Notes under the pieces: generated by a model
Database searches by the model: none
What the model was told of the DNA's origin: nothing
Seen by the model: the letters and a program-made list of their open reading frames with translations, nothing else
In this document: positions 50,431 to 58,866 of the stretch, piece by piece
Layout: each line of letters begins with the position of its first letter
How positions within the stretch are numbered: the stretch's first letter is position 1
DNA from: an uncultured Ulvibacter sp.
GTDB taxonomy: Bacteria > Bacteroidota > Bacteroidia > Flavobacteriales > Flavobacteriaceae
Length of the DNA stretch: 64,000 nt
Assembly (NCBI GenBank): GCA_938041335.1
Contig: CALIAF010000008.1
Span: 1 to 64,000 of the forward strand
Direction: 5' to 3'
Made by a program: the position numbers and the translations under genes

Positions 50431-51581
50431 AATCGTATTGTAAATGTTGTGCTTTTATCTGGAACACTTTCTACTTCAATAGTCCCACCTAATGATTCTA
50501 CTTGATTGCGTGTCATATACAAACCAACACCCGTAGCGTTTGAGTTACTATGAAATGTTTGATACATACTAAAAATGCGGTTACCAAAAACGGCTAGGTC
50601 AATACCTACACCATTGTCCTTAATTAATAGGCATCCTCGATCATCATCATCGAGGTAAGTACATATTTGAATAGAAGTATTGCGGTTTGGGTCCTTATAT
50701 TTTAAAGCGTTAGATAACAGGTTTTGGAGAATACTCTCTAGATAAGATGCTACGTACTCAACTTCCGGGAATTCTGTAAAGTCTACAAAAATATCTGCTT
50801 TTGACTCTTCAATTTCATTCTTTAAGGTCTGGCTAACTCTAGCATACACCTCTTGAATATTGACTGTTTTTCGCACATCAATTTTTTCAGTGTTAATCGC
50901 AACTAACTCATTTAAATGTGTGATGGTTTCATTTAAATTAGCCGCAATATCAGAAAGCCCTCTCAGTAGCTCCTTCTTTTCTAGCAAAGTCGTATCGTTT
51001 GTCATCGCGAAATGCTCTAGCGATAACTGCAGGTTACCAGTATGTGATCTTAGGTTGTGCGAAACAATATGAGCAAAATTCTTTAAGCGTTCGTTTTGGT
51101 GCTCAATTGTTTTTAAAGAATTCTCTAAGGCTATTTCTTTTATTTTTCTTCTATCAATATCAATAAAAACACCGTGAATTCCCGATATTTCTCCATTTTC
51201 AGTATAGCTAGGTCTTCCAGTTGCTTTTACCCAAAATGGAATTTTGTCATAGGTCTGCATTTGTATAATAGTCTCAAAAGCGACTCCTTTTCCGCATGAT
51301 TGAAATAATTCAGTTGCTTTTTGCTTGTGCTCGCCATCCACATAAAATTCAAGAAGTTTATACAAGGATGCTTTATAGTTCATAGGCACACCAAGAATGG
51401 TTCTTGCTTCTGGATCTAAATATGATTCTTTATTCTCAAAGTCAATCCTCCAACCACCAGCGCCAGCTAGTGAGGCAACTTCTTTGTAATAATAGTTGTC
51501 AAAAGAAGGTGCGTTTTGTAGCGGTTTCTCTTTCACAAAGATACGGCGTCTCCTTTGCGTCAATATGTTCATATTTATCAA
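50427..51581 (-). CDS. PAS domain sensor histidine kinase
   Basis: PAS/PAC region GVFIDIDRRK, H-box NFAHIVSHNLRSHTGN, LQNLLSNALKYKDP, KDNGVGIDL, GVGLYMTRNQVE. Confidence 0.94.
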   Translation of the reverse strand: MINMNILTQRRRRIFVKEKPLQNAPSFDNYYYKEVASLAGAGGWRIDFENKESYLDPEARTILGVPMNYKASLYKLLEFYVDGEHKQKATELFQSCGKGVAFETIIQMQTYDKIPFWVKATGRPSYTENGEISGIHGVFIDIDRRKIKEIALENSLKTIEHQNERLKNFAHIVSHNLRSHTGNLQLSLEHFAMTNDTTLLEKKELLRGLSDIAANLNETITHLNELVAINTEKIDVRKTVNIQEVYARVSQTLKNEIEESKADIFVDFTEFPEVEYVASYLESILQNLLSNALKYKDPNRNTSIQICTYLDDDDRGCLLIKDNGVGIDLAVFGNRIFSMYQTFHSNSNATGVGLYMTRNQVESLGGTIEVESVPDKSTTFTIRF

Positions 51582-51642
51582 ATTTTAAAGGGCTAATATA
51601 AGATTAAATATTTATATGTAGGGTTTTTCCTTCAAATAAATA

Positions 51643-52056
51643 TTAATTCCCGCTTGACAAAAGTGTGAAAGGATAGACTGGAATATTTCTAGCAATAGCA
51701 AATAATAGTGCGAGACCAAAGTAACCATAAATAAAACGCTTGTTATAAAACAACATGACACGGTGAGATGCACTGTAGAGATAGTTATAGGCCTTAGTTC
51801 CCAAACCATACATGATTAATGGGATAGAAAGCAGTAAAAAAGGATTGAGACTCCAAGCGGCTTTAAAATCACCGTGGAGCAATTGATGTATCGCTCTTTG
51901 CGACCCACAACCCGGACACTCTAAACCAGTCGCATATCGTAAAGGACATTCTAAAAAGAAAGCGTGTTCTGAAGGATTAAAAGTAAAGTAGAAAAAACAA
52001 ACCCCGCCTAATCCTATGATTGACAGGGTAAGTATAAATAATCTTTTGCTATTCAT
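51643..52056 (-). CDS. DUF2752 domain-containing membrane protein
   Basis: CPLRYATGLECPGCGSQRAIHQLLHGDFKAAWSLNPFLLL. Confidence 0.92.
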   Translation of the reverse strand: MNSKRLFILTLSIIGLGGVCFFYFTFNPSEHAFFLECPLRYATGLECPGCGSQRAIHQLLHGDFKAAWSLNPFLLLSIPLIMYGLGTKAYNYLYSASHRVMLFYNKRFIYGYFGLALLFAIARNIPVYPFTLLSSGN

Positions 52057-52331
52057 TACATATTACTTGCAACTCCTATAACTACCGCAAAGATAAAGTA
52101 AAGGATAACACCTATACCAGCTATTGCTGCTCCCCAAATGGAGTATTTTTTTGCGTCATCTGCGGCTTTTTGTGCACCGGCGTGATCTCCTTGTAACCAA
52201 AGTTCTTTTACTTTAGTCGACTTGATAATTGCAACAATACCTAATGGTATACAGCACATTACAGTACAAACTATTGCCCATACTAAGTTGTTTTCTGGTG
52301 GTGCCCCTGCTGGAGTATTTGTGTTTTCCAT
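52056..52331 (-). CDS. CD225/dispanin family membrane protein
   Basis: PPENNLVWAIVCTVMCCIPLGIVAIIKSTKVKELWLQGDHAGAQKAADDAKKYSIWG. Confidence 0.94.
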   Translation of the reverse strand: MENTNTPAGAPPENNLVWAIVCTVMCCIPLGIVAIIKSTKVKELWLQGDHAGAQKAADDAKKYSIWGAAIAGIGVILYFIFAVVIGVASNM

Positions 52332-52446
52332 AAAATTGATTGTTAGAAAGCAAAGATAAAATAAAATTTAAAACCAGTTTTGTTTCAAAGCGTGCTATGA
52401 TCTTGTATTTATAAGCTTCTAGATGCGATAAAAAATCAAGAAGCTA

Positions 52447-52728
52447 CTAAGCGCCTAATAAAGCTCCGGCTAAACCAATAATAAATGCAAATACATAAAA
52501 AAGAACAAAACAAAGAGGGACTATCACCGCAGACCAAATGGCGTATTTCTTTGCGTCATCTGCAGCCTTTCTTGCACCTACAGCATCACCCTGTGCCCAT
52601 AAACTCTCCACTTTATTTGCCTTAAGAATAGAAACAACACCAAGAGGAATACAACATAAACAGGTGGCGAGTATGGCCCATACCAAATGATTCTCTGGTG
52701 GTGGACCTAAAGGGTTTTGATTTTGCAT
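52447..52728 (-). CDS. CD225/dispanin family membrane protein (paralog)
   Basis: PPENHLVWAILATCLCCIPLGVVSILKANKVESLWAQGDAVGARKAADDAKKYAIWS. Confidence 0.94.
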   Translation of the reverse strand: MQNQNPLGPPPENHLVWAILATCLCCIPLGVVSILKANKVESLWAQGDAVGARKAADDAKKYAIWSAVIVPLCFVLFYVFAFIIGLAGALLGA

Positions 52729-52754
52729 GATTTAACTATTACGTGTTAAATATA

Positions 52755-53324
52755 CTACCTTTTAGTAAAAGAGTGAATGATTTCTGGAGTAACAATATAG
52801 TCTAATGGAACGTCTAACTCCTCTGCGGGCAAGCTATCTTCAGGCTCAAAAAATGAAAGCCCAACAGTTATAACATTTTCCGGACATTCTAATAAAAAGC
52901 GATCATAAAAACCTTTTCCATACCCTACACGATTGCCGCTTTTATCATACGCCAAGAGTGGCACAAAAACCACTTGTATTTGAGATGAAGAGACTTCAAT
53001 ACCATCTAAAGGCTCTGGAATACCGTATTCTGAAATTTTAATCGTCGTGTTTTCTTGTAATAAGATATGAGTCATTTTCATGCGATCAAAATCTGCTCTA
53101 GGTACTAACACAGACTTATCTTTGCCTTGTAAGATATGTAACACATACTCTGTATTTACTTCTTTTTTATTTTGAATAGGCAAAAACATATGATAGTATG
53201 TGGCATCCCAAATAGGAAGTCGTAAGACTTGATTTGCGATGGCAAGGCTCATTTCTTCAATAATTTCTTCGGAAAGCTCCGCGCGTGACGCTTTGTATTT
53301 TTTACGTAGTTCCTGCTTATTCAT
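52755..53324 (-). CDS. 5-formyltetrahydrofolate cyclo-ligase
   Basis: RKKYKASRAEL, LVPRADFDRMKM, VPLLAYDKSGNRVGYGKGFYDRFL. Confidence 0.95.
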   Translation of the reverse strand: MNKQELRKKYKASRAELSEEIIEEMSLAIANQVLRLPIWDATYYHMFLPIQNKKEVNTEYVLHILQGKDKSVLVPRADFDRMKMTHILLQENTTIKISEYGIPEPLDGIEVSSSQIQVVFVPLLAYDKSGNRVGYGKGFYDRFLLECPENVITVGLSFFEPEDSLPAEELDVPLDYIVTPEIIHSFTKR

Positions 53325-54358
53325 TAATCTTTACGGTCTTGAGTTTTTAAAATTTCGGCACTAGAGTCCCCTGAAATTTTAGCCGAGGCACACGTACTCT
53401 CTGTAGACAAATGGAATATTGCATCGCCTTGATTCACGATAGGTGCATGATTCACATTTATTATATGGCCTTCATTAGGCGCAATAACCTTGATTCTCAT
53501 TTTTCCGTAGGGGTCTGTAATCGTAGCAAGAAACTCTCCTTTTTGCACATGCTTATTGCAGTTGATTTTAATGTGCAACAGGCCACTCTTTTGCGCACGC
53601 ACCCATCTGCTTTTAGAAATTACAACAGGTGCAGATTTCTCTTCTGGTAGCGCCGTATTACTATTAAGCATCTGTAAATGGGACAACACGCGTACTACAC
53701 CATCTACGCCGTCTTTCACTATATGTTTGTTGCTCTCTAATGATTTACCACCTTCAAACAGTAGTGTTGGTATTCCCATTTTATCACAGGTATCTCTATA
53801 GCTTTTAGCAATATTTGAAGAGTACACTGTAAAGGGAGCATTAAAGATATTGGCTAAGTTTTTTAGTTGAGCTTGTCCTGGTGCAATACGTATTTGTGAC
53901 GCATTAAAACGCTGTGCTCCTCCGGTATGAAAATCTAAGCAATAGTCTGCTAGCGGTAAAATTTCTTTGGTAAAATGATAAGCAACTCTACTTGCTAAAG
54001 ACCCTGTTTTTGTGCCTGGAAATACTCTGTTCAAATCCCTCCCATCTGGAAAAGATCTGCTTGTATTTAAGAAACCAAAGATGTTTAAGATAGGGATGCA
54101 AATAATCGTTCCACGTGCGGGTTTATTAATCTTCTTTGCAATGACTTGTCTTACAATCTCGACACCATTTATCTCATCACCATGAATACCAGCAGTTAAC
54201 AAAATTGTTGGTCCTGCCTTTTTTGCACGCTCCACGATAATTGGAATTTCAACTTTTGTTGAGGTATACAGTTTGGCAAAGCTAAAATTGATAGTTTTGC
54301 TCTCACCAGGAGCCACCTTCTCGTTTAATATGATAAGATCTTGGTTAGTAGTTGCCAT
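53324..54358 (-). CDS. Succinylglutamate desuccinylase/aspartoacylase family protein
   Basis: TAGIHGDEINGVEIVRQV zinc motif, DLNRVFPG, YCLDFHTGG. Confidence 0.94.
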   Translation of the reverse strand: MATTNQDLIILNEKVAPGESKTINFSFAKLYTSTKVEIPIIVERAKKAGPTILLTAGIHGDEINGVEIVRQVIAKKINKPARGTIICIPILNIFGFLNTSRSFPDGRDLNRVFPGTKTGSLASRVAYHFTKEILPLADYCLDFHTGGAQRFNASQIRIAPGQAQLKNLANIFNAPFTVYSSNIAKSYRDTCDKMGIPTLLFEGGKSLESNKHIVKDGVDGVVRVLSHLQMLNSNTALPEEKSAPVVISKSRWVRAQKSGLLHIKINCNKHVQKGEFLATITDPYGKMRIKVIAPNEGHIINVNHAPIVNQGDAIFHLSTESTCASAKISGDSSAEILKTQDRKD

Positions 54359-54364
54359 AATGGA

Positions 54365-55240
54365 TTAATCTACGTTACGTTCTATATATTTAATAATCAT
54401 AGTGGCAATATCTTTTCCCGTAGCAGCTTCAATACCTTCTAATCCAGGCGAACTGTTTACTTCAAGAATTAATGGCCCTCTTGAAGATTGTAGCATATCT
54501 ACACCGGCAATCCCTAAGCCCATTGCTTTTGCAGCTTTTAATGCAGCTGTTTCTTCTTCATCTGTAAGTTCTATAACGTTTGCACTACCACCTCTATGCA
54601 GGTTGCTTCTAAACTCCCCTTCTTTTCCTTGACGCTTCATGGCTCCTACCACTTGTCCATCTATAATAAAAGCCCTAATATCTGCACCGCCTGCTTCTTT
54701 AATAAACTCTTGAACAATCACTCTAGCTTGTAAATTATTGAACGCCTCTATTACAGATTCTGCAGCTTTTTTTGTTTCTGCAAGTATCACCCCAATTCCC
54801 TGTGTCCCTTCAAGAAGCTTAATAATTACAGGTGCGCCTCCTGCTTGCTCTACTATTTCTTCTACGTTTTTAGAGTAATTAGTAAATATGGTTTTGGGTA
54901 AACCCAAACCTGCACGAGATAAAATTTGTAAGCTTCTTAATTTGTCTCTTGATCTGACTAATGCCACAGACTCTGTGGTTGCAAAGCATCGCATCATCTC
55001 AAATTGCCGCACTACGGCAGTACCATAAAAAGTAACAGAGGCTCCAATTCTAGGAATTACGGCATCTACATCTTCTATCGCCTTACCTTTATAAAAAACC
55101 ATAGGTTTCTTCTTTTCAATAACGATATCACATTTGGTGTGATTAATCACTTCAATGGTGTGGTTTCGTTTTTTTGCAGCCTCTAAAATTCTTTTTGTAG
55201 AATATAAGTTAGGGTTCGCAGATAGTATTTTAATGTTCAT
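54365..55240 (-). CDS. rimK: RimK family ATP-grasp amino-acid ligase
   Basis: [63 protein letters not shown]. Confidence 0.95.
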   Translation of the reverse strand: MNIKILSANPNLYSTKRILEAAKKRNHTIEVINHTKCDIVIEKKKPMVFYKGKAIEDVDAVIPRIGASVTFYGTAVVRQFEMMRCFATTESVALVRSRDKLRSLQILSRAGLGLPKTIFTNYSKNVEEIVEQAGGAPVIIKLLEGTQGIGVILAETKKAAESVIEAFNNLQARVIVQEFIKEAGGADIRAFIIDGQVVGAMKRQGKEGEFRSNLHRGGSANVIELTDEEETAALKAAKAMGLGIAGVDMLQSSRGPLILEVNSSPGLEGIEAATGKDIATMIIKYIERNVD

Positions 55241-55270
55241 TTTTAGTTTGTTTTTGCCAATTTTGGCTCA

Positions 55271-55705
55271 TTACTTTTTTAAAGACTTTTCTTTCAGTTT
55301 AAAAGAGAGATTTGTTCTGTTAATATCTACCATAAAACGTTTGGTTAAAAATTTACGCCCAATTAGCACTGGATACTTCATTTCTTTACGATCACTTAGT
55401 GTTAAAAAAATGGGGTATACTTTATTAAAAAGAACCACTTCTGTTAAAATGCGATAGCGCACTTGTGTTTGCCCGTTACTGCTTTTAACCACCCGAACAT
55501 CGTACTGGTCAAAAACAAATTCTTTATTGTGATAGGCTCCATGTTCTTCATCTAGAAAACGACACATTAAAAAATCATTTTCAACCCTCATCTCTTTACA
55601 ATGTATAGAAGAAGTATATGCCCCCGTATCTATCTTGATATCAATGTTATCTAATGCCAATAGAGGGAAGTCTACTTTGTCTGTACGGCCTATTTTACGT
55701 TTCAA
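55271..55705 (-). CDS. RimB-like retropepsin-type protease (annotated as ATP-dependent zinc protease)
   Basis: IGRTDKVDFPLLALDNIDIKIDTGAYTSSIHC with DTGA motif; YPVLIGRKFLTKRFMVD. Confidence 0.9.
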   Translation of the reverse strand: MKRKIGRTDKVDFPLLALDNIDIKIDTGAYTSSIHCKEMRVENDFLMCRFLDEEHGAYHNKEFVFDQYDVRVVKSSNGQTQVRYRILTEVVLFNKVYPIFLTLSDRKEMKYPVLIGRKFLTKRFMVDINRTNLSFKLKEKSLKK

Positions 55706-55783
55706 TATTGCTGAAATTTTAATGAGTGAAATATACTAAAAACCAATGTCCGCAAGGCGAATTCTGTAATAATTAGTAGAACT

Positions 55784-56656
55784 TTAATTTCTGCTTTGTT
55801 CTATGTGTTTAATAATCGCATTTGCGACAGAAATTCCTGTCGTAGTTTCTATCCCTTCAAGGCCTGGCGTTGAGTTTACCTCTAACACTAAAGGCCCTCT
55901 GGTCGAGGCCAAAATATCTACCCCGCAAACTTCAAGGTTTAAGGCCTTTGCAGCGGCTACGGCTACTTCTTTTTCTTTATCTGAAAGGGTATAACTCTTA
56001 GCACTGCCACCTTGATGCAGATTACTCCTAAAATCGCCAGCTCTTGAAAACCGTTTCATAGAGGCCACTACCTGGTCGCCCACTACAATAGCTCTAATGT
56101 CAGACCCCATAGATTCTGCTATATATTCTTGCATTACAAAACGAGATCGCAATCCTTGTAATGTTTCTACGGTAGAAAGTGCGTTTACATAATTTTCACA
56201 TAAGATAACCCCATTGCCATGAGTGCCTTCTAAGATTTTAATAATTACTTTACCATCACCAAAATCTTTTAAAAAGTCTTTTAAATATGCGGGCGATCCT
56301 AAAGTCGTTTTGGGCAATGGAATACCTGCTGTGGCTAACAATTGAAAGCTCGTCCATTTATCTCTAGACTGAATAATCCCTTGCGATGAAGCTACAGAAT
56401 AAACCCCTAACGCCTCAAAATGACGCACAATAGACGTGCCGTAATAGGTGTTTGACGCTCCTACTCGTGGGATAAGCACGTCAATGTCATCAATAATTTC
56501 ATCGTGATATTGCAATAATACTTTATTTTTTTCTATCAAGACATTGCAATAGGTAGGATCCATAATTTCTACGTTATGGTTTCTTTTTTCTGCGGCAATT
56601 AGTAAACTCTGTGTCGAGTATAATAGTTCGCCTCGAGATAGGATGGCAATGTTCAT
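55784..56656 (-). CDS. rimK: RimK family ATP-grasp amino-acid ligase (second paralog)
   Basis: LIPRVGASNTYYGTSIVRHFEAL, VIIKILEGTHGNGVILCE, FRSNLHQGGSA, LEVNSTPGLEGIE. Confidence 0.95.
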   Translation of the reverse strand: MNIAILSRGELLYSTQSLLIAAEKRNHNVEIMDPTYCNVLIEKNKVLLQYHDEIIDDIDVLIPRVGASNTYYGTSIVRHFEALGVYSVASSQGIIQSRDKWTSFQLLATAGIPLPKTTLGSPAYLKDFLKDFGDGKVIIKILEGTHGNGVILCENYVNALSTVETLQGLRSRFVMQEYIAESMGSDIRAIVVGDQVVASMKRFSRAGDFRSNLHQGGSAKSYTLSDKEKEVAVAAAKALNLEVCGVDILASTRGPLVLEVNSTPGLEGIETTTGISVANAIIKHIEQSRN

Positions 56657-57027
56657 TTTGTTAGGTATGTATATGGCAAGTTACATAAAAGCTTCAAATA
56701 ATTGTTATCGATCTGTGTAGGTGGCCGCTTTACAATAGCGGTTTTTTTATTTCGATTTCTGGCTTTTTAAAGACGGTTTGAATCACGACCATACCCGCGG
56801 CACTGTGCGAAACAAGACGGGTAGTTACATTATTAATTCGTCTTGGGTCGTGTAGCTCGCACCGCAAGCGATCGTAGGTCTCAACGTCCTACCCAAGATA
56901 TTAATTCAAATTTTAGATCAAGCCCCAACAACAAATACCTGACGGCAGCGCGATATCAAATAAACTTTAACAAAAATTCAAGACAGCACATTTCCGAAGG
57001 CTAAAAAAATGCCTTTATCTTTACCCT

Positions 57028-58821
57028 ATGGCAGAAGCATCTTTAAAATTACAAGTAGCGACACTTCCCAGCACGCCGGGAGTGTATCAATACTATGATA
57101 AAGATGACAAATTATTGTACATAGGGAAGGCAAAAAATCTTAAAAAACGGGTTCAGAGTTATTTTAATAAAGAGCATGAAAATGCAAAAACTCGAATTTT
57201 AGTACGTAAAATAAGCACCTTAAAGCACATCGTAGTCGAGACTGAAACAGATGCTTTATTACTGGAGAATAACCTCATTAAAAAATACCAACCCAAGTAT
57301 AATATCCTACTAAAGGATGATAAGACCTATCCCTGGATTTGTATTAAAAATGAACGTTTCCCAAGAGTATTTTCTACACGTAGACTCATAAAGGATGGCT
57401 CTGAATATTTTGGGCCATACACCAACTTTAAGACCGTTCATGCCTTACTAGATTTGATAAAAGGGCTGTACCCTTTGCGCAATTGCAACTTTGACCTCGC
57501 CGAAGAAAAAATAAGAAATGGCAAATATAAAGTCTGCTTAGAGTTTCACTTGGGCAACTGTTTAGGACCCTGCGAAGGGCTTTATGCGGAGCGTGCCTAC
57601 AATGAAAACATGAATGCCATTCGGAACATTCTAAAAGGAAACTTTAAAGATTCACTGCATCTTTTTAAGAAACAAATGCATCAATTTGCCGATAATCTGC
57701 TATATGAAGATGCACAAAAAGTAAAAGAAAAAATTGACGCGCTAGAGAACTACCAGTCGCGATCTATGGTGGTGCATCCTACCATTACAAACGTAGATGT
57801 GTTCTCCATAATAAGTGACGAAAGCTATGCTTATGTTAACTACTTACAAGTAAGTTATGGGGCAATTATTAGGAGTCACACTCTAGAAATAAAAAAGAAA
57901 CTGGACGAGACCGACGAAGCCTTACTAGAACTTTCTGTGGTAGAAATAAGACAGCGTTTTAACTCTTTATCAAAAGAAGTATTTGTTCCTTTCAAGATAA
58001 GTATTGAAGAAGGCGTAAAACTCCATATTCCGAAGGCAGGTGACAAAAAGAAAATACTAGATCTCTCTACTAGAAATGCAAAATATTATAGGCTTGAACG
58101 ATTTAAACAGTCTAAAATAGTTGATCCAGATCGCCACGAGAAACGTATTATGGCGCAAATGAAAAAAGATTTACGTCTTTCTGCAGAGCCACGACATATA
58201 GAGTGTTTTGATAATAGTAATATACAGGGTACAAATCCAGTTGCGGCTTGTGTGGTGTTTAAAAACGGGAAACCAAGTAAAAAGGATTATCGTAAATTTC
58301 ATATTAAAACTGTTGAAGGACCTGATGACTTTGCTTCTATGGAAGAGGTGGTGTACAGAAGGTATAAAAGATTGCGAGATGAAAAACAACCACTACCACA
58401 ACTCATTATTATTGATGGTGGTAAAGGACAATTATCCTCTTCGTTAAAAGCGCTTGATGCATTAGGTTTAAGAGGCAAAATTGCTATCGTCGGTATTGCA
58501 AAAAGGCTTGAAGAGTTATTTTATCCAGATGACCCCATTCCTTTATACTTGGATAAAAAATCTGAGACGCTAAAAATCATTCAGCAATTGCGAAATGAAG
58601 CCCACCGTTTTGGGATCACTTTTCATAGACAGTTAAGAAGTAAAGAAGCTTTGAACACGGCATTAGAAACGATTCCGGGCATTGGAGAAAAAACAGTAGT
58701 AGAATTATTAAGACATTTTAAAAGTCATAAGCGCATTGGTGTAGCAACTTTTGATGAACTTGCCACGGTAATAGGTGCGAGTCGGGCTAAAAAAGTAAAA
58801 ACCTATTTTAAAGATGAGTAG
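57028..58821 (+). CDS. uvrC: Excinuclease ABC subunit UvrC
   Basis: LPSTPGVYQYYDKDDKLLYIGKAKNLKKRV, ECFDNSNIQGTNPVA, LIIIDGGKGQL, IPGIGEKT HhH. Confidence 0.98.
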   Translation: MAEASLKLQVATLPSTPGVYQYYDKDDKLLYIGKAKNLKKRVQSYFNKEHENAKTRILVRKISTLKHIVVETETDALLLENNLIKKYQPKYNILLKDDKTYPWICIKNERFPRVFSTRRLIKDGSEYFGPYTNFKTVHALLDLIKGLYPLRNCNFDLAEEKIRNGKYKVCLEFHLGNCLGPCEGLYAERAYNENMNAIRNILKGNFKDSLHLFKKQMHQFADNLLYEDAQKVKEKIDALENYQSRSMVVHPTITNVDVFSIISDESYAYVNYLQVSYGAIIRSHTLEIKKKLDETDEALLELSVVEIRQRFNSLSKEVFVPFKISIEEGVKLHIPKAGDKKKILDLSTRNAKYYRLERFKQSKIVDPDRHEKRIMAQMKKDLRLSAEPRHIECFDNSNIQGTNPVAACVVFKNGKPSKKDYRKFHIKTVEGPDDFASMEEVVYRRYKRLRDEKQPLPQLIIIDGGKGQLSSSLKALDALGLRGKIAIVGIAKRLEELFYPDDPIPLYLDKKSETLKIIQQLRNEAHRFGITFHRQLRSKEALNTALETIPGIGEKTVVELLRHFKSHKRIGVATFDELATVIGASRAKKVKTYFKDE

Positions 58822-58866
58822 CTCTTTTAAAATAGAATCGTTATTTTACTGGTATCAAATTAAATC

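Noticed and set aside
56832-56905. 74-nt fold-back considered as a tRNA gene
   Set aside because: No T-arm GGTTCRA, no acceptable anticodon arm or CCA context; kept only as a structured element.
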